A DNA stretch of 64,000 nt from Corynebacterium mucifaciens. GTDB taxonomy: Bacteria; Actinomycetota; Actinomycetes; Mycobacteriales; Mycobacteriaceae. The stretch spans positions 1 through 64,000 of the forward strand of contig NZ_JAAXPF010000004.1 of the NCBI RefSeq assembly GCF_012396315.1, in the 5' to 3' direction. This document shows, piece by piece, positions 26,696 through 37,868 of the stretch. Numbering within the stretch: the stretch's first letter is position 1; each line of letters begins with the position of its first letter. A model generated the notes under the pieces. That model worked only from the letters and a program-made list of their open reading frames with translations. It had not been told where the DNA came from and did not search any database. Made by a program: the position numbers and the translations under genes.

Positions 26696-27859
26696 CTAGC
26701 GGGTGACCTTGACCTCGGCCTTCGCCCCCGCGACCTCCTCGAGGCCCTCTTCCTCGGCAATCCGGTGCGCGTAGTCGATCAGCGTCTCCACGATCTTGGA
26801 CTCCGGCACGGTTTCTACAACCTCGCCCTTGACAAAGATCTGGCCCTTGCCGTTGCCGGACGCCACGCCCAGGTCGGCGTCGCGCGCCTCACCCGGGCCG
26901 TTAACCACACACCCCATCACGGCGACGCGCAGCGGGAATTCCATCCCGTCGAGGCCTGCGGTGACTTCCTCGGCCAGCTTGTACACGTCCACCTGCGCAC
27001 GGCCGCAAGACGGGCAGGAGACGATCTCGAGCTTACGGGGACGCAAGTTGAGCGATTGCAGGATCTGGTCGCCGACCTTGATTTCCTCGACCGGGTCCGC
27101 GGACAGGGACACGCGGATGGTGTCGCCGATTCCCTGCGAAAGCAGTGCGCCGAACGCGACGGAGGACTTGATGGTGCCCATGAACTTCGGGCCAGCCTCG
27201 GTCACGCCGAGGTGCAGCGGGTAATCCGTCTTCTCCGCCAGCTGGCGGTACGCCTCCACCATGAGCACCGGGTCGGAGTGCTTCACAGAGATCGCGATGT
27301 CGCCGAAACCGTGCTCTTCAAACAGCCCGGCCTCGTAGATCGCGGACTCCACCAGTGCCTCCGGGGTGGCCTTGCCGTACTTCTCCAGCAGCCGCGGATC
27401 CAGGGAGCCGCCGTTGACGCCGATGCGGATCGGGATGCCCGCGTCGCCGGCCGCCTGCGCGACCTCCTTCACGCGGCCGTCGAACTCCTTGATGTTGCCC
27501 GGGTTCACGCGCACCGCGGCACAGCCTGCGTCGATAGCCGCGAAGATGTACTTCGGCTGGAAGTGGATGTCCGCGATCACCGGGATCGGCGACTTCGCGG
27601 CGATTGCAGGCAGCGCCTCCGCGTCCACCGTCTTCGGGCACGCCACGCGGACGATGTCGCAGCCCGCGGTTGTCAGCTGCGCGATCTGCTGCAGTGTGGC
27701 GTTGATGTCGTGCGTTTTAGTGGTGGTCATCGACTGCACTGAAATCGGGTGGTCGGAGCCCACGCCGACATCGCCCACCATCAGCTGACGGGTTTTGCGG
27801 CGCGGCGCCAAGGTCGGTGCCGGGCCCTCTGGCATACCTAATCCGATGGGGGTGTTCAT
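26696..27859 (-). CDS. ispG: 4-hydroxy-3-methylbut-2-enyl diphosphate synthase (GcpE)
   Basis: This is the [4Fe-4S] enzyme of the methylerythritol phosphate (MEP) pathway that makes HMBPP. The 387-residue protein has a TIM barrel with [17 protein letters not shown] and DIHFQPKY, and a C-terminal cluster domain with ligands in SCPSCGR and [11 protein letters not shown]. The cluster also includes dxr, another MEP enzyme, 1.2 kb away. ATG 27859 is preferred because TAGAGT (TANANT) lies eight bases upstream; a TTG at 27883 would be the alternative. Confidence 0.95.
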   Translation of the reverse strand: MNTPIGLGMPEGPAPTLAPRRKTRQLMVGDVGVGSDHPISVQSMTTTKTHDINATLQQIAQLTTAGCDIVRVACPKTVDAEALPAIAAKSPIPVIADIHFQPKYIFAAIDAGCAAVRVNPGNIKEFDGRVKEVAQAAGDAGIPIRIGVNGGSLDPRLLEKYGKATPEALVESAIYEAGLFEEHGFGDIAISVKHSDPVLMVEAYRQLAEKTDYPLHLGVTEAGPKFMGTIKSSVAFGALLSQGIGDTIRVSLSADPVEEIKVGDQILQSLNLRPRKLEIVSCPSCGRAQVDVYKLAEEVTAGLDGMEFPLRVAVMGCVVNGPGEARDADLGVASGNGKGQIFVKGEVVETVPESKIVETLIDYAHRIAEEEGLEEVAGAKAEVKVTR

Positions 27860-27867
27860 GGTGGCTA

Positions 27868-27873
27868 ACTCTA
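27868..27873 (-). promoter_or_regulatory. -10 element of ispG
   Basis: TAGAGT on the minus strand sits in the 20-base gap between rip1 and ispG, so ispG can be transcribed separately from rip1-dxr. Confidence 0.5.
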
Positions 27874-27879
27874 GCACCG

Positions 27880-29088
27880 TCAACCAAATATTCGGACGGG
27901 GTTGACCACGTCAGCAGCCATCACCAGCACACCAACGCCGAGCATCAGCGCGGCCATGGCGTAGGTCAACGGCATAAGCTTTTCGTAGTTGGCGGGAGCG
28001 CCTGGGCCGAGCCCCCGAAGGCGTCGTACAGCGTCGCGCACCTTCTCGTAGAGCACCACCGCAATGTGGCCGCCATCCAGCGGCGGTAGGGGCACCAAGT
28101 TAAACAGCGCGAGGAAGAAGTTCAGGCTGGCCAGCAGCATCCAGAACGCTGACCACATGTTCTGCTCTGCCAGCTCGCCGCCGGTGCGTGATGCCCCGAT
28201 CACGCTGATGGGGCCTTCGATGTCGCGCTCGGCGCCGAAGATTGAAGCGACCACGCCCGGGATCTTGCCGGGAAACGCCACGATGCCGTCGACGGTCGCC
28301 TCCAGCATCTGCCACGCAAACCGCGCCGTGGCGGGCACAGCCTCGAGCGGGCCGTACTGCTTCACGGCATCCACCACCGGCGCCGCGACAATGCCCACCG
28401 CGCCAACAGTGACGTGTTGCCCGGTCGCAGGGTCGATGCGCTGCACCCCCTCCACTGGGACGTCCAGGGTGAGCGTTTCGTCGTCGCGCAGGACCTCCAG
28501 CTCCACGGTTTCGCCGGGCTGCTTGGCGACGGCGTCCCGCAGATCCCCAAACTGCTCAACCTCCCGCCCGTTGATTGCCACGAGCGTGTCCCCCGGGCGC
28601 ACACCCGCCTGGCCGGCGGGGCCCTCGCCCGCGCACTCCCCGAGGGTGTCTGTGTCCACCTGGTCCGCCACGCAGACGGTTTGGCCGACGCGCGGGGTGA
28701 AGTCGGCGTCCGGGTTCGGGATGCCGGAGAAGACCGCGACGAAGTACGTGATGACAACGCCGATGAGCAGATTCATCGCGATGCCGCCGGCGAGCACAGC
28801 CACGCGCTGCCACGCCGGTTTGTTCACCATGGCGTGGGGCGCCTCCTCCGGCGTGAGCGGATCCATCGCGGTCATTCCCGCGATGTCGCAGAACCCGCCG
28901 AACGGCAGGGCCGCGATGCCGTACTCCGTGTCACCTTTCGTGGTGGACCACACGGCGGGGCCGAAACCGATGAAGTAGCGCCGCACGCGCATGTTGAAGG
29001 CGCGGGCGGTGAACATGTGCCCGGCTTCGTGCAGCGCGATCGACAGGGCGATCGCAAGCGCGAAGCCAATAATGCCTAGAGCACTCAC
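27880..29088 (-). CDS. rip1: Site-2 intramembrane metalloprotease (M50, Rip1/RseP)
   Basis: The 402-residue membrane protease cleaves anti-sigma factors and other membrane proteins within the bilayer. Zinc ligands are H20, E21 and H24 in HEAGH, plus the Asp in LPPLDGGH near residue 343. A PDZ domain lies around residues 145-225. Mycobacterial Rip1 controls several sigma pathways and envelope lipids, and its gene is again adjacent to dxr and ispG. The start is GTG at 29088 with GGAAGG about six bases upstream. Confidence 0.95.
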   Translation of the reverse strand: MSALGIIGFALAIALSIALHEAGHMFTARAFNMRVRRYFIGFGPAVWSTTKGDTEYGIAALPFGGFCDIAGMTAMDPLTPEEAPHAMVNKPAWQRVAVLAGGIAMNLLIGVVITYFVAVFSGIPNPDADFTPRVGQTVCVADQVDTDTLGECAGEGPAGQAGVRPGDTLVAINGREVEQFGDLRDAVAKQPGETVELEVLRDDETLTLDVPVEGVQRIDPATGQHVTVGAVGIVAAPVVDAVKQYGPLEAVPATARFAWQMLEATVDGIVAFPGKIPGVVASIFGAERDIEGPISVIGASRTGGELAEQNMWSAFWMLLASLNFFLALFNLVPLPPLDGGHIAVVLYEKVRDAVRRLRGLGPGAPANYEKLMPLTYAMAALMLGVGVLVMAADVVNPVRIFG

Positions 29089-29103
29089 AAGAGCCTTCCG
29101 CCG

Positions 29104-30270
29104 CTATGCGCCGGCGACGCGGGCAACCGCGGCCCTCGCACGTTCGCGGGCGCGGTCCTCAGTGCGGATCACGGACTGCACGTCAGCCGGGGCCTCCGCG
29201 AAGTCGCTGGCGCCGTCTAACACCTCGGCGACGATGTCCACGATCTCGGGGAATCTCACGCGCCCGCCCACGAACGCGTCGACGGCTACCTCGTTGGCCG
29301 CGTTGTAAATGGCGGGGTACGGGTCCCCCTCCTGCGCCGCGTGGCGGGCCAGCTTCACGGCCGGGAACGCGTCGTCGTCCAGCGGCTCAAAGGTCCACTC
29401 CGACGCCTGGGAGAAGTCCAGCGCGGGCTGCGCGCCCGGGATGCGGTGCGGCCAATTCAGCGCGTGCGAAATTGGGAGCTTCATCGAGGGCGGGGATGCC
29501 TGCGCAATAGTGGCGCCGTCCGCGAAGGTGACCATCGAGTGCACGATGGATTGCGGGTGGACCGTCACGTCGATCTTGTCCGGCTCCACGTCGAACAGCA
29601 GTGACGCCTCGATGAGCTCCAGGCCCTTGTTCACCATCGTCGCGGAGTTCAACGAGTTCATCATCCCCATCGCCCACGTCGGGTGGGCCACGGCCTGCTC
29701 GTAGGTGACGTCCATCAGCTCGGCGCGGGTCTTGCCGCGGAACGGGCCGCCGGAGGCGGTGAGCACGAAGCGCTCCACCTCGCCGCGGCTGCCCGCGCGC
29801 AGCGCTTGCGCCATCGCGGAATGCTCCGAATCCACGGGCACGATCTGGCCCGGGCGCGCGGCCTGCAGCACGAAGCGGCCACCGGCGACCAGCGACTCTT
29901 TGTTTGCCAAGGCAAGGGCCGCTCCGGACTTCAGCGCGGCCAGCGTTGCGGGCAAGCCAGCGGAGGATCCGACGAGCGCGTTGAGCACAAGGTCCGGCTG
30001 GGATACTTCCACCAGCTCGGCAGCACAGGTCTCGCCGGTGATAACGGGACCGCCGAGTGCTTCGGACACCTCCTTGGCCGCCTCCGCATCACGCACGGCG
30101 ACGCAGTCCGCGCTCACGCCGAACTCGCGGGCTTGCTGGACCGTCAGCTCGGGGTTCGACCCCCCACTGGCAATCCCCACCACGTTGAATTGGTCGCGGT
30201 GGCCGCGGATCACCTCAATCGCCTGCGTGCCTATGGAACCGGTCGAGCCCAGGATCACTACATTCTTCAC
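29104..30270 (-). CDS. dxr: 1-deoxy-D-xylulose 5-phosphate reductoisomerase
   Basis: This is the first committed MEP-pathway enzyme, target of fosmidomycin. The 388-residue protein opens with the NADPH motif [12 protein letters not shown] and has [18 protein letters not shown] (metal Asp and Glu) and a helical C-terminal domain. The start is GTG 30270, where the conserved sequence begins; a longer reading to 30528 would run through the promoter of the divergent DUF2631 gene. Confidence 0.95.
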   Translation of the reverse strand: MKNVVILGSTGSIGTQAIEVIRGHRDQFNVVGIASGGSNPELTVQQAREFGVSADCVAVRDAEAAKEVSEALGGPVITGETCAAELVEVSQPDLVLNALVGSSAGLPATLAALKSGAALALANKESLVAGGRFVLQAARPGQIVPVDSEHSAMAQALRAGSRGEVERFVLTASGGPFRGKTRAELMDVTYEQAVAHPTWAMGMMNSLNSATMVNKGLELIEASLLFDVEPDKIDVTVHPQSIVHSMVTFADGATIAQASPPSMKLPISHALNWPHRIPGAQPALDFSQASEWTFEPLDDDAFPAVKLARHAAQEGDPYPAIYNAANEVAVDAFVGGRVRFPEIVDIVAEVLDGASDFAEAPADVQSVIRTEDRARERARAAVARVAGA

Positions 30271-30458
30271 GCGCCATATTGTTGCACGCACCGCCGCCGT
30301 CCGGCACCACGCGGCAGTCACCGCGCGAGCGGTGGTGCGAAAGTTTGAACACAATGGGGGTGAGGTGTCACCGTCCGCACCTGTGGTGTGAGATGATGGG
30401 CGCTGACAGTTTTTGCCAATTTTGCCAACCGCCAACCACGCTTTGAAGGAGCATTCCA

Positions 30459-30992
30459 GTGGCCCACGCGAAGGACAACGCACCCCAGGTGTACAACGGT
30501 GTTTCCGAGGCGGACGTTCCGTCCGCACGCTTCGGCTGGAGCGCGTTCACCGACCGCACCATCCAGATCGCCGGTTGGATCTCCGTGCTGTTCCTCGTTG
30601 CCTACAACTTTGGCAACCACGAGGGCCACGTTGAGACCATCTGGCTTGTCGTGCTTGCCGTGCTGATCGCCCTCGGCCTGATCCTGCAGGCGACCAAGCC
30701 CAAGCTCAACCAGGTCCGCACCGTCACCGCCCACAACAAGCCGGTGGGCCACCAGGAACCCGACTGGATCTACAACCAAGCCTCCCTGTCCGGCGATGTG
30801 TACGAGAACCTCACCGATTCCCAGCTCCGCGCCCTGAACATCGAGCCGTCCCGCGTTGCGCACCTGCGTCCGGCACGCGGCGAGGAGCGCGCGGTCGAGG
30901 GTTCCGTTTCCCGCCCGGTTGCCGCGCCGACCGAGCGCGAGGATGTGGAGGTCGTCACCGTGGAGCCCCGCGGCAAGCACTCGCGCATCTAG
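30459..30992 (+). CDS. DUF2631 membrane protein
   Basis: The 177-residue actinobacterial protein has two transmembrane helices (residues about 38-54 and 60-78) separated by a short loop with NFGNHEGH, and a cytoplasmic tail of about 95 residues rich in Arg, Glu and Pro. DUF2631 proteins occur beside dxr and rip1 in corynebacteria and mycobacteria; the function is unknown. GTG 30459 is preceded by GAAGGAG eight bases upstream, one of the clear Shine-Dalgarno sites in the window. A strong terminator follows. Confidence 0.85.
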   Translation: MAHAKDNAPQVYNGVSEADVPSARFGWSAFTDRTIQIAGWISVLFLVAYNFGNHEGHVETIWLVVLAVLIALGLILQATKPKLNQVRTVTAHNKPVGHQEPDWIYNQASLSGDVYENLTDSQLRALNIEPSRVAHLRPARGEERAVEGSVSRPVAAPTEREDVEVVTVEPRGKHSRI

Positions 30993-31009
30993 CTGCGTAT
31001 CGACGACGT

Positions 31010-31038
31010 AACCGCCAGCCACCCGGCTGGCGGTTTTC
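31010..31038 (+). terminator. Intrinsic terminator after the DUF2631 gene
   Basis: AACCGCCAGCC and GGCTGGCGGTT pair over eleven bases around ACCC, followed by TTTC. It also lies eleven bases beyond the rlmN stop, so it may serve both strands. Confidence 0.88.
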
Positions 31039-31048
31039 TCGTATCCGG

Positions 31049-32164
31049 CTAGCTTGCCTTCTCGTCCGCGGCGAGCTGGCCGCACGCGGCCGCGATCTCT
31101 TGGCCCTTCGTATCGCGCACGGTGCACGGCACGCCCTGCGCGGCCACTCGGCGGACGAACTCGTCCTGCCGCGCCTTTGGCGACGCGTCCCACTTGGACC
31201 CCGGGGTGGGGTTGAGCGGGATCACGTTCACATGCACGCGCGAGCCGAGCGCGGCGTGCAGCTTCTTGCCCAGCATGTCCGCACGGAAATCCTGGTCGTT
31301 CATGTCCCTGATCAGCGCGTACTCGATGGAGACGCGACGGCCGGTCTGGTCGGCGTAGTACCGGGCGGCGTCGAGGACCTCGGCGACGGCAAAGCGGTTG
31401 TTCATGGGAACCAGCTCGTCACGGAGCTCGTCGTCAGGCGTGTGCAGGCTGACGGCTAGGGTGCACGACAGGCCCTCGTCCGCGAGCATGCGGATCTGCG
31501 GGGCCAGCCCCACCGTGGAGACGGTGACGTTGCGCTGGGAGATGCCAAAGCCGTCCGGGGCCGGCTGGGTAATCTGGCGCACGGCAGAGACCACGCGCTT
31601 GTAATTGGCCAGCGGCTCCCCCATGCCCATGAACACGATGTTGGACAACCGCGAGCCCTCGGCCTGCATCATGGCCGCGGCCGCACGGACCTGGTCCACG
31701 ATTTCGGCCGTGGAAAGGTTGCGGTCTAGGCCGCCCTGGCCGGTGGCGCAAAACGGGCACGCCATACCGCACCCTGCCTGGGAGGAAATGCACAACGTGG
31801 CGCGGCCGGGGTAGCGCATCAGGACGGATTCCAGCAGAATGCCGTCGTGAAGCCGCCACAGCGTCTTGGTCGTGTCGCCCTCATCGGTCTCCACAGTGCG
31901 CACGGGGGTGAGCAGCGTTGGAAACAGCGCGTCCTTGACCGCCTGGCGTTGCGCCTCGGGCAGATCCGTCATGGTCAACGGGTCCGCCTCAAACTTGCCG
32001 TAGTAGTGCCGCGCGATCTGGTCGGCGCGGAACTTGGGCAGGCCCAGCTCCTGCAGCGCCTCGATGCGCTCGTCTTTGCTCAGGTCCGCGAAGTGCTTCG
32101 GCGGCATGCCGCGCTTCGGCGCGAGCAGCTGAATGTGGGGGAAATCGCTCATAGTGCGCCCCAT
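31049..32164 (-). CDS. rlmN: Dual-specificity rRNA/tRNA adenine-C2 methyltransferase RlmN
   Basis: This radical-SAM enzyme methylates A2503 of 23S rRNA and A37 of some tRNAs. The 371-residue protein has the cluster motif [11 protein letters not shown] (C-x3-C-x2-C), GMGEPLANY, and near the C-terminus [10 protein letters not shown] and AACGQL, which hold the mechanism Cys. TAACGT lies six bases before ATG 32164. A second ATG at 32152 is also possible. Confidence 0.95.
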   Translation of the reverse strand: MGRTMSDFPHIQLLAPKRGMPPKHFADLSKDERIEALQELGLPKFRADQIARHYYGKFEADPLTMTDLPEAQRQAVKDALFPTLLTPVRTVETDEGDTTKTLWRLHDGILLESVLMRYPGRATLCISSQAGCGMACPFCATGQGGLDRNLSTAEIVDQVRAAAAMMQAEGSRLSNIVFMGMGEPLANYKRVVSAVRQITQPAPDGFGISQRNVTVSTVGLAPQIRMLADEGLSCTLAVSLHTPDDELRDELVPMNNRFAVAEVLDAARYYADQTGRRVSIEYALIRDMNDQDFRADMLGKKLHAALGSRVHVNVIPLNPTPGSKWDASPKARQDEFVRRVAAQGVPCTVRDTKGQEIAAACGQLAADEKAS

Positions 32165-32170
32165 CTTTGC

Positions 32171-32176
32171 ACGTTA
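32171..32176 (-). promoter_or_regulatory. -10 element of rlmN
   Basis: TAACGT on the minus strand, six bases before the ATG, inside the 41-base gap after cdsA. Confidence 0.45.
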
Positions 32177-32205
32177 GAGCGCCGAGTACGAATCTTGCGG
32201 GCCGC

Positions 32206-33129
32206 CTACGCGCCGTTCATCAGCGAGATGGTGGTGAGCAGGATGTACGTCGCCGCGGCGGCCGGAAGCATGCCGTCGAGGCGGTCCATGATTCCCCCGT
32301 GGCCGGGCAGGAGGTGAGACATGTCCTTGATACCCAGCTCACGCTTGAACTGGCTTTCCACCAAGTCGCCCATTGTCGCGCAGATGACCAGGGCAACACC
32401 AAGCACGATGCCCATCCACCACGGCCCGTGGATGAGCAGCGCCACCACGAGCACGCCGGTGATGATGCCGGCGACGAGCGAGCCCGCGAACCCCTCCCAC
32501 GACTTGTTCGGGCTGACCGCGGGCGCCATCGGGTGGGAGCCGAACATCACGCCCGCGGCGTACCCGCCGACGTCGTTGGCCACCACGCAGAGCATGAACG
32601 CGATGATATAGGCCGAGCCATCCACGCCTGCTTCGGTGATCCCGGAGATCATGGCAGCGAAGGTGCCGAAGAGCGGGATCCAGGCCAGCACGAAAATCGC
32701 CACCGCGGTGTCCCGCAGATAATTCTCTGGCTGGCTGTGGCGCCCCCTGTGGAACATGCCCCAGAACATCACCACCAGCACGGTGAAGGCGAACCCGGCG
32801 ACGAGGCCGGACGTGCCGTACGGCACCGACAACCAGAGCATGGCCTGGCCGAGGATGATCAGCAGCGTGCGGGGCTGGATGTAGCCGGCCTCGCGCAGCC
32901 GTGTCATGACCTCCCACATCGCCAACGCGACCGCCACGGCGACAAGCGGGTACCAAGCCACCGGCCCGATCCACACCGCCGCGATCACCAGCGCGCCGAG
33001 CACCACCCCTGTGGCAATTGCCGCCGACAGGTTGCGCCCGGCCTTGTTCTTCGGCCTCGGTGCACGCGTGGGCCAGCGGCTGGGCGCGGCCTCGGCACCG
33101 TGCGTGGTGTGCGTTCGCGGCAGGGACAC
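32206..33129 (-). CDS. cdsA: Phosphatidate cytidylyltransferase
   Basis: This enzyme makes CDP-diacylglycerol, the precursor of PI, PIMs, PG and cardiolipin. The 307-residue protein has a cytoplasmic Arg-rich N-terminus of about 35 residues, eight or so transmembrane helices, and the C-terminal signature ESQFKRELGIKD followed by HGGIMDRLDG. The start is GTG at 33129, seven bases after the frr stop. The order cdsA after frr and pyrH is common in bacteria. Confidence 0.93.
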   Translation of the reverse strand: MSLPRTHTTHGAEAAPSRWPTRAPRPKNKAGRNLSAAIATGVVLGALVIAAVWIGPVAWYPLVAVAVALAMWEVMTRLREAGYIQPRTLLIILGQAMLWLSVPYGTSGLVAGFAFTVLVVMFWGMFHRGRHSQPENYLRDTAVAIFVLAWIPLFGTFAAMISGITEAGVDGSAYIIAFMLCVVANDVGGYAAGVMFGSHPMAPAVSPNKSWEGFAGSLVAGIITGVLVVALLIHGPWWMGIVLGVALVICATMGDLVESQFKRELGIKDMSHLLPGHGGIMDRLDGMLPAAAATYILLTTISLMNGA

Positions 33130-33135
33130 GTCGGC

Positions 33136-33693
33136 CTAGACCTCCAGCAGCTCGTTTTCCTTGCGCTGCACAATCTCGTCGATCTGAGCGACGTACCCCT
33201 GGGTGGTCTTGTCCAGGGCCTTTTCTGCGGTGTTGACCTCGTCCTCGCCCGCGTCGCCGTCCTTCTGAATTTTCTTCAGCGCTTCCATGCCCTGGCGGCG
33301 GACGTTGCGGATGGCAATCTTGCCGTCCTCGCCCTTCTGCTTCGCCTGCTTGACCAGGTCCTTGCGGCGCTCCTCGGTGAGCTGCGGAACGGTCACGCGG
33401 ATCACCTGGCCGTCATCCGTCGGGTTGACGCCGAGATCGGAGTTGCGGATCGCGTTTTCAATTTCGCCCATGGTGGACATGTCGTAGGGCTTGATCAGGA
33501 GCATGCGCGGCTCCGGCACCGAAATGGTGGCCATCTGGTTGATCGGCGTCCGGGCACCGTAGAAGTCCGCCATCACGCCGTTGAACATTGCCGGGTTCGC
33601 ACGGCCGGTGCGGATGCTGGCCAGCTCATCTCGGGTGTGCTCGACGGAGGAGGTCATGCGCTCTTCAGCATCCAGCAAAACGTCATCAATCAT
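33136..33693 (-). CDS. frr: Ribosome recycling factor
   Basis: With EF-G, RRF splits post-termination ribosomes. The 185-residue protein has the standard length and L-shaped architecture: helical bundle starting [13 protein letters not shown], the RTGRANPA block, an inserted beta domain ([11 protein letters not shown]), and the C-terminal [10 protein letters not shown] helix. The start is ATG 33693. It lies upstream of cdsA, separated from pyrH by the plus-strand amidase gene. Confidence 0.96.
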   Translation of the reverse strand: MIDDVLLDAEERMTSSVEHTRDELASIRTGRANPAMFNGVMADFYGARTPINQMATISVPEPRMLLIKPYDMSTMGEIENAIRNSDLGVNPTDDGQVIRVTVPQLTEERRKDLVKQAKQKGEDGKIAIRNVRRQGMEALKKIQKDGDAGEDEVNTAEKALDKTTQGYVAQIDEIVQRKENELLEV

Positions 33694-33757
33694 GGGTCTA
33701 CCCCTATCGCTTCTCGGGTTTGCGTCCCCCTTAACTTACCAGCGCTGCGCGCCTGCC

Positions 33758-33763
33758 TAGACT
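33758..33763 (+). promoter_or_regulatory. -10 element of the amidase gene
   Basis: TAGACT (TANANT), six bases before ATG 33770, with no Shine-Dalgarno site. Confidence 0.5.
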
Positions 33764-33769
33764 GTCGCC

Positions 33770-34867
33770 ATGCCGCACCCAGCCTTCACGTACGTCGCCC
33801 ACCCCGGCGCTGTGCTGGCGGGCCCGCCCGGCGGGCGGCTGACCGGCTGGCACATCCCCGTCAAAGATGGCACCGATGTCGCGGGCATGCCCACGACGAA
33901 CGGCAACCCGGCCCGCGCCTACGTCGCGCGCGAGACGGACCCGTTCGTGCTGAAGCTCCTCAACGCGGGGGCAATTATCGACGCCAAAACGCTGACCTCC
34001 GAGCTCGGCGCAACCTGCTACGCGGAGCGCCCCGGCGTGCCGGTGTTGGAGTCCCCCGCCTTCCCCGGCCGCACGCCTGGCGGATCCTCTGCTGGCGCGG
34101 CAGTAGTGGTCGCGGACGGGATCTCGCGCGCCGCGCACGGCACGGACGCCGGCGGCTCGATCCGCGTGCCCGCGGCGGCGTGCGGCGTGACGGGGCTGAA
34201 GCTGGCCAGCCGCGAGCTGCCCGCGCACGGCTTCCTTTCCCGCAATGTGGCGGACCTGTGCACGCTCACTGGGTGGGAGCCGCCAGCCGGTCGCCGGTTG
34301 CGGATCGGCGTGCTCACCAAGGGTGTGTTCGCCGACCCCGAGGTGGCGCAGCGGCGCGGAGCTGACGTCGAGAAGCTCGCGGCGCTATTGGGCCGCACGC
34401 ACGAGGTGGTGGAGATTGGCCCGTACGCGGAGTCTGGGGCCACCTACGCGCACTTCACCACCTTGATCACGCATGCGTTCCGGGACGTGAACCCGCTGGA
34501 CAGCGTCTACATCGAGTGGCTGGTGCGGCAGGCCCAGCGGCTCGAGACCGAGCAGGTGGATGCTGCGAAAGCGCACGCCCGCGCACTTCCGGGCATCGTT
34601 GCGCGGCAATGGAATGTTGATGCTGTGCTCTCCCCCACCGTCGCCTACGATCCCCCGCCCCTCGGCTATTTCCCGGCCCTTGCCCCCGAGGAGAGTTTCC
34701 ACGCGCAGACCCACTGGTCGCCGTGGTGCTCCGTGTTCAATGTGTTAGGCACCCCGGCGATCGCGCTTGGCGGCGTGCACCTGGGCAGCCTACGGCTCAC
34801 GGGGCCGGAACTGCTTCGCCTCGCGCAGGAGGCGGAAGCACTCCTTGAGCGCGAGGTGAGCCGCTAA
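33770..34867 (+). CDS. Amidase signature enzyme (AmiC-like)
   Basis: The 365-residue hydrolase has the Ser-cisSer-Lys triad elements: K32 in IPVKDGT, GGSSAG at 104-109 and S130 in [16 protein letters not shown]. At about 365 residues it is shorter than typical amidases (450-500), lacking part of the N-terminal helices and of the central region. The mycobacterial syntenic gene is also annotated as an amidase. The substrate is unknown. It is inserted on the plus strand between frr and pyrH and converges on pyrH with eight bases between the stops. Confidence 0.88.
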   Translation: MPHPAFTYVAHPGAVLAGPPGGRLTGWHIPVKDGTDVAGMPTTNGNPARAYVARETDPFVLKLLNAGAIIDAKTLTSELGATCYAERPGVPVLESPAFPGRTPGGSSAGAAVVVADGISRAAHGTDAGGSIRVPAAACGVTGLKLASRELPAHGFLSRNVADLCTLTGWEPPAGRRLRIGVLTKGVFADPEVAQRRGADVEKLAALLGRTHEVVEIGPYAESGATYAHFTTLITHAFRDVNPLDSVYIEWLVRQAQRLETEQVDAAKAHARALPGIVARQWNVDAVLSPTVAYDPPPLGYFPALAPEESFHAQTHWSPWCSVFNVLGTPAIALGGVHLGSLRLTGPELLRLAQEAEALLEREVSR

Positions 34868-34875
34868 GCGGCGGG

Positions 34876-35601
34876 TTACGCGACGAGCGTGCCCACCTGC
34901 TCGCCCGAGACGGCGCGCGCGATGTTGCCCTCTTCCAAGAGGTTGAACACGAGGATCGGCATGTTGTTGTCCATGCAGAGGCTGAAGGCAGTCGCATCTG
35001 CAACCTTCAGCCCCCGCTCGATGACCTCCCGCGGCGAGATCTCGGAAAAGAGCTCCGCGTCCGGGTTTTCGCGCGGGTCGGAATCGAAGACGCCGTCGAC
35101 CGCCTTGGCCATCAGCAGCACCTCGCAGCCGATCTCGAGCGCGCGCTGCGCCGCGGTGGTGTCGGTGGAGAAGTACGGCATGCCCATACCAGCGCCGAAG
35201 ATCACCACGCGCCCCTTCTCCAGGTGGCGCGCCGCGCGAAGCGGCAAGTACGGCTCTGCAATCTGCGCCATGTTGATAGCGGTCTGCACGCGGCAGTCCA
35301 CACCCATCTGCTGCAAGAAGTCCTGCAGCGCAAGGCAGTTCATGACCGTGCCCAGCATGCCCATGTAGTCGGAGCGGGCGCGGTCCATGCCGCGCTGCTG
35401 CAGCTCGGCACCGCGGAAGAAGTTGCCGCCGCCGATGACGACGGCGACCTCGGTGCCCCCGCGCGCGACCTCCGCAATCTGTCGCGCGACGGACTCCACC
35501 ACGTCCGGGTCGATGCCGACCTTGCCTCCGCCGAACATTTCACCGCCCAGCTTCAGCATCACTCGCTTGAAACCTGTGCGGGTGGGATTGAGGTCAGTCA
35601 C
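34876..35601 (-). CDS. pyrH: UMP kinase
   Basis: This hexameric kinase phosphorylates UMP in pyrimidine synthesis. The 241-residue protein has [39 protein letters not shown] and [16 protein letters not shown], all family blocks. The start is GTG 35601, because AAAGGAG lies about nine bases upstream and the homologous N-terminus begins there. An ATG at 35637 would place that ribosome site inside the gene. Confidence 0.95.
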   Translation of the reverse strand: MTDLNPTRTGFKRVMLKLGGEMFGGGKVGIDPDVVESVARQIAEVARGGTEVAVVIGGGNFFRGAELQQRGMDRARSDYMGMLGTVMNCLALQDFLQQMGVDCRVQTAINMAQIAEPYLPLRAARHLEKGRVVIFGAGMGMPYFSTDTTAAQRALEIGCEVLLMAKAVDGVFDSDPRENPDAELFSEISPREVIERGLKVADATAFSLCMDNNMPILVFNLLEEGNIARAVSGEQVGTLVA

Positions 35602-35708
35602 CGAGAATCGCTCCTTTGCGCGGCGGGGTGTGGACATGTTCGCAGACGATAGTAGCCCCGCGCATGCACCGGCACCGAACCGCGCTCGGGTGGCGCGTGC
35701 CTCACGAC

Positions 35709-35762
35709 GAAACCCCGTACCCGGCCAGCCACCCGTTGAGGGCGGTGGGGGTACGGGGCGTC
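35709..35762 (-). terminator. Intrinsic terminator after tsf
   Basis: CCCCGTACCC (35713-35722) and GGGTACGGGG (35749-35758) pair around a 26-base loop that can itself fold (CCACC/GGTGG). On the minus strand the stem is followed by TTTCG. It ends the rpsB-tsf transcript before pyrH. Confidence 0.75.
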
Positions 35763-35779
35763 GAAAGGATTACAGACGC

Positions 35780-36598
35780 TTACGCCTGGCCAACCTCGTA
35801 GCGGACGAAGTCGGTGATCTCGATGCCGTTCTCCTCGGCGTACTGCTGCACGGTCTTCTTGGAGTCGGACAGGGACGGCTGATCCAGCAGCACAACGTCC
35901 TTGAAGAAGCCGCCCATGCGGCCCTCAACGATCTTGGCGATGGCAGCCTCCGGCTTGCCCTCGTTGCGGGTGATCTCTTCCTGGACCGCGCGCTCCTTCT
36001 CAACAACGTCGGCCGGCACGGCCTCCTTGTTGAGGTAGCGAGCCTTCATCGCGGCGATCTGAAGAGCAACCTGGTGGGCAGCCTCGGCGTTGTCGCCGGT
36101 GTAGGCAACCAGGACGCCGACAGCCGGCGGCAGGTCTGCAGCCTTCTGGTGCAGGTAGGGCTCAACCTTCTCGCCCTCGACGGTAGCGGCGCGGCGCAGC
36201 TCCAGCTTCTCGCCGATCTTGGCGGAGAGGCGCTCCAGCACGTCGTGGGCGGTCTCGCCGTTGACATCCGCGTTGGCCAGCTCCTCCGGAGAGTTCGCCT
36301 TCACAGCGGCTGCTGCGTCCGCGATCTGGGCGGCGATGTCCTTGAACTCCTGGTTCTTGGCCACGAAGTCGGTCTCGGAGTTGATCTCAACGATGGTGTT
36401 GCCGGAGACGGCAACCAGGCCCTCGAGGGCGTTGCGCTCCGCGCGCTTGCCCACGTCCTTTGCACCCTTGATGCGGAGGTTCTCAACGGCCTTGTCAAAG
36501 TCGCCGTCGGTCTCTTCGAGTGCCTTCTTGCAGTCGAGCATGCCGGAGCCGGTGGTCTCGCGGAGCTTCTTGACGTCAGCAGCAGTGTAGTTCGCCAT
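35780..36598 (-). CDS. tsf: Elongation factor Ts
   Basis: EF-Ts regenerates EF-Tu-GTP. The 272-residue protein opens [21 protein letters not shown], followed by the UBA-like domain and the [11 protein letters not shown] core block. It has a single dimerization core as in other Actinobacteria. ATG 36598 is preceded by GAGGATCG. It follows rpsB, with a hairpin between the two genes. Confidence 0.97.
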   Translation of the reverse strand: MANYTAADVKKLRETTGSGMLDCKKALEETDGDFDKAVENLRIKGAKDVGKRAERNALEGLVAVSGNTIVEINSETDFVAKNQEFKDIAAQIADAAAAVKANSPEELANADVNGETAHDVLERLSAKIGEKLELRRAATVEGEKVEPYLHQKAADLPPAVGVLVAYTGDNAEAAHQVALQIAAMKARYLNKEAVPADVVEKERAVQEEITRNEGKPEAAIAKIVEGRMGGFFKDVVLLDQPSLSDSKKTVQQYAEENGIEITDFVRYEVGQA

Positions 36599-36713
36599 AG
36601 TGGGCGATCCTCCTCATAGAAGTGTTGCGTAAAGATGAATAACCGTTAATAGCGTAGCCGACGTTTTCCACGGCGGCACGGCTGGCGCACGGTTTAGGGC
36701 GCCTTCACACGCG

Positions 36714-36781
36714 AAACACCCCGCGCCCGCCATGTGCCCCACCGGTCGGACCGGCAGGCACTGGCGAACACGGGGTGCGCG
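36714..36781 (-). terminator. Weak terminator or attenuator between rpsB and tsf
   Basis: On the minus strand GCACCCCG and CGGGGTG form a seven- to eight-base stem around a long loop, followed by TTTCGCG. It probably reduces rather than stops transcription into tsf. Confidence 0.5.
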
Positions 36782-36814
36782 AGGGTTCAGATCAAAGGAT
36801 CCGTACTGCGTGGC

Positions 36815-37798
36815 CTACGCCTGGGTGGCGGACTCGGTGCCAGAGATCTGGATGCCCTCGTCGACCTTGCCGGTCTGGTTGGCGGCCTCAGCCTCGTTCG
36901 CCTGCTCAGCGGCGCGCACAGCTGCCGGCTGCTCAACCTCGGCGACCTCCTGCGGAGCGGCGGTCTCTGCGGCGGCGGCAGCCTTCGCAGCGTCGGCGGC
37001 GGACACGTCGTCGGATGCGGCGGCCTGAGCGGCAGCCTCAGAGGCCTCAGCCTGGCGCTTCGCGTCGGTGTCGCCGGCGGCGTCGCGAGCGGAAGCGAGC
37101 TGGCGCTCCTCGCGCTGCTGCTTACCTGCGACAACAGCCTCGCCCACGATGCGGGTGAGCAACTTCACTGCGCCGATAGCGTCGTCGTTGCCCGGGATCG
37201 GGAAGTCCACAACGTCCGGGTCGCAGTTGGTGTCCAGCACGGCCACGACAGGGATGCGCAGCTTCTGCGCCTCGGAGACCGCGATGTGCTCCTTGTTGGT
37301 GTCCACGATCCACAGCGCGGACGGCGCCTTGGTCATGTCGGCGATGCCGCCCAGCACACGCTCGAGCTTGATGCGCTCGCGGGTGAGCATGAGGACTTCC
37401 TTCTTGCCACGGCCCGCGTAGCCGTCCTCGGCCGCGTCCATCGCCTGCAGTTCCTTCATGCGGCCAATGCGTTTGGACACAGTCTGGAAGTTGGTGAGCA
37501 TGCCGCCCAGCCAGCGGTGCGTCACGTACGGCATGCCGACGCGCTGCGCCTCTTCCTGGATCGGCTCCTGTGCCTGCTTCTTGGTGCCGACGAACAGGAT
37601 GGTGCCGCCGTGAGCGACGGTTTCCTTGACAAACTCGTAGGCCTCATCGATGTAGGTCAGCGTCTGCTGCAGGTCGATGATGTAGATGCCGTTACGGTCG
37701 GTGAAGATGAAGCGGCGCATCTTCGGGTTCCAGCGACGCGTCTGGTGGCCGAAGTGCACACCAGCGTCGAGGAGTTCACTCATGGTTACAACTGCCAT
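36815..37798 (-). CDS. rpsB: Ribosomal protein S2 with long acidic Ala-rich tail
   Basis: S2 binds the 30S head-body junction. The 327-residue protein has the normal S2 core ([45 protein letters not shown]), but residues 227-327 are a low-complexity tail rich in Ala, Glu, Gln and Asp, roughly 70 residues longer than the usual S2 of 230-270. ATG 37798 is preceded by AAGGAGATAG. A longer reading to 37840 would start upstream of that ribosome site. Confidence 0.96.
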   Translation of the reverse strand: MAVVTMSELLDAGVHFGHQTRRWNPKMRRFIFTDRNGIYIIDLQQTLTYIDEAYEFVKETVAHGGTILFVGTKKQAQEPIQEEAQRVGMPYVTHRWLGGMLTNFQTVSKRIGRMKELQAMDAAEDGYAGRGKKEVLMLTRERIKLERVLGGIADMTKAPSALWIVDTNKEHIAVSEAQKLRIPVVAVLDTNCDPDVVDFPIPGNDDAIGAVKLLTRIVGEAVVAGKQQREERQLASARDAAGDTDAKRQAEASEAAAQAAASDDVSAADAAKAAAAAETAAPQEVAEVEQPAAVRAAEQANEAEAANQTGKVDEGIQISGTESATQA

Positions 37799-37847
37799 GG
37801 TTCTATCTCCTTCGGAGAAAATAGTTCGGTTATCTTGCAAGTCTCAC

Positions 37848-37868
37848 GCGCGGGTTTTTATCCCGCGC
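37848..37868 (-). promoter_or_regulatory. Hairpin in the rpsB leader
   Basis: GCGCGGG and CCCGCGC flank a loop of seven bases. It lies about 50 bases before the rpsB start, a position where S2 leader structures are used for autoregulation in other bacteria; that role here is inference. Confidence 0.4.
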
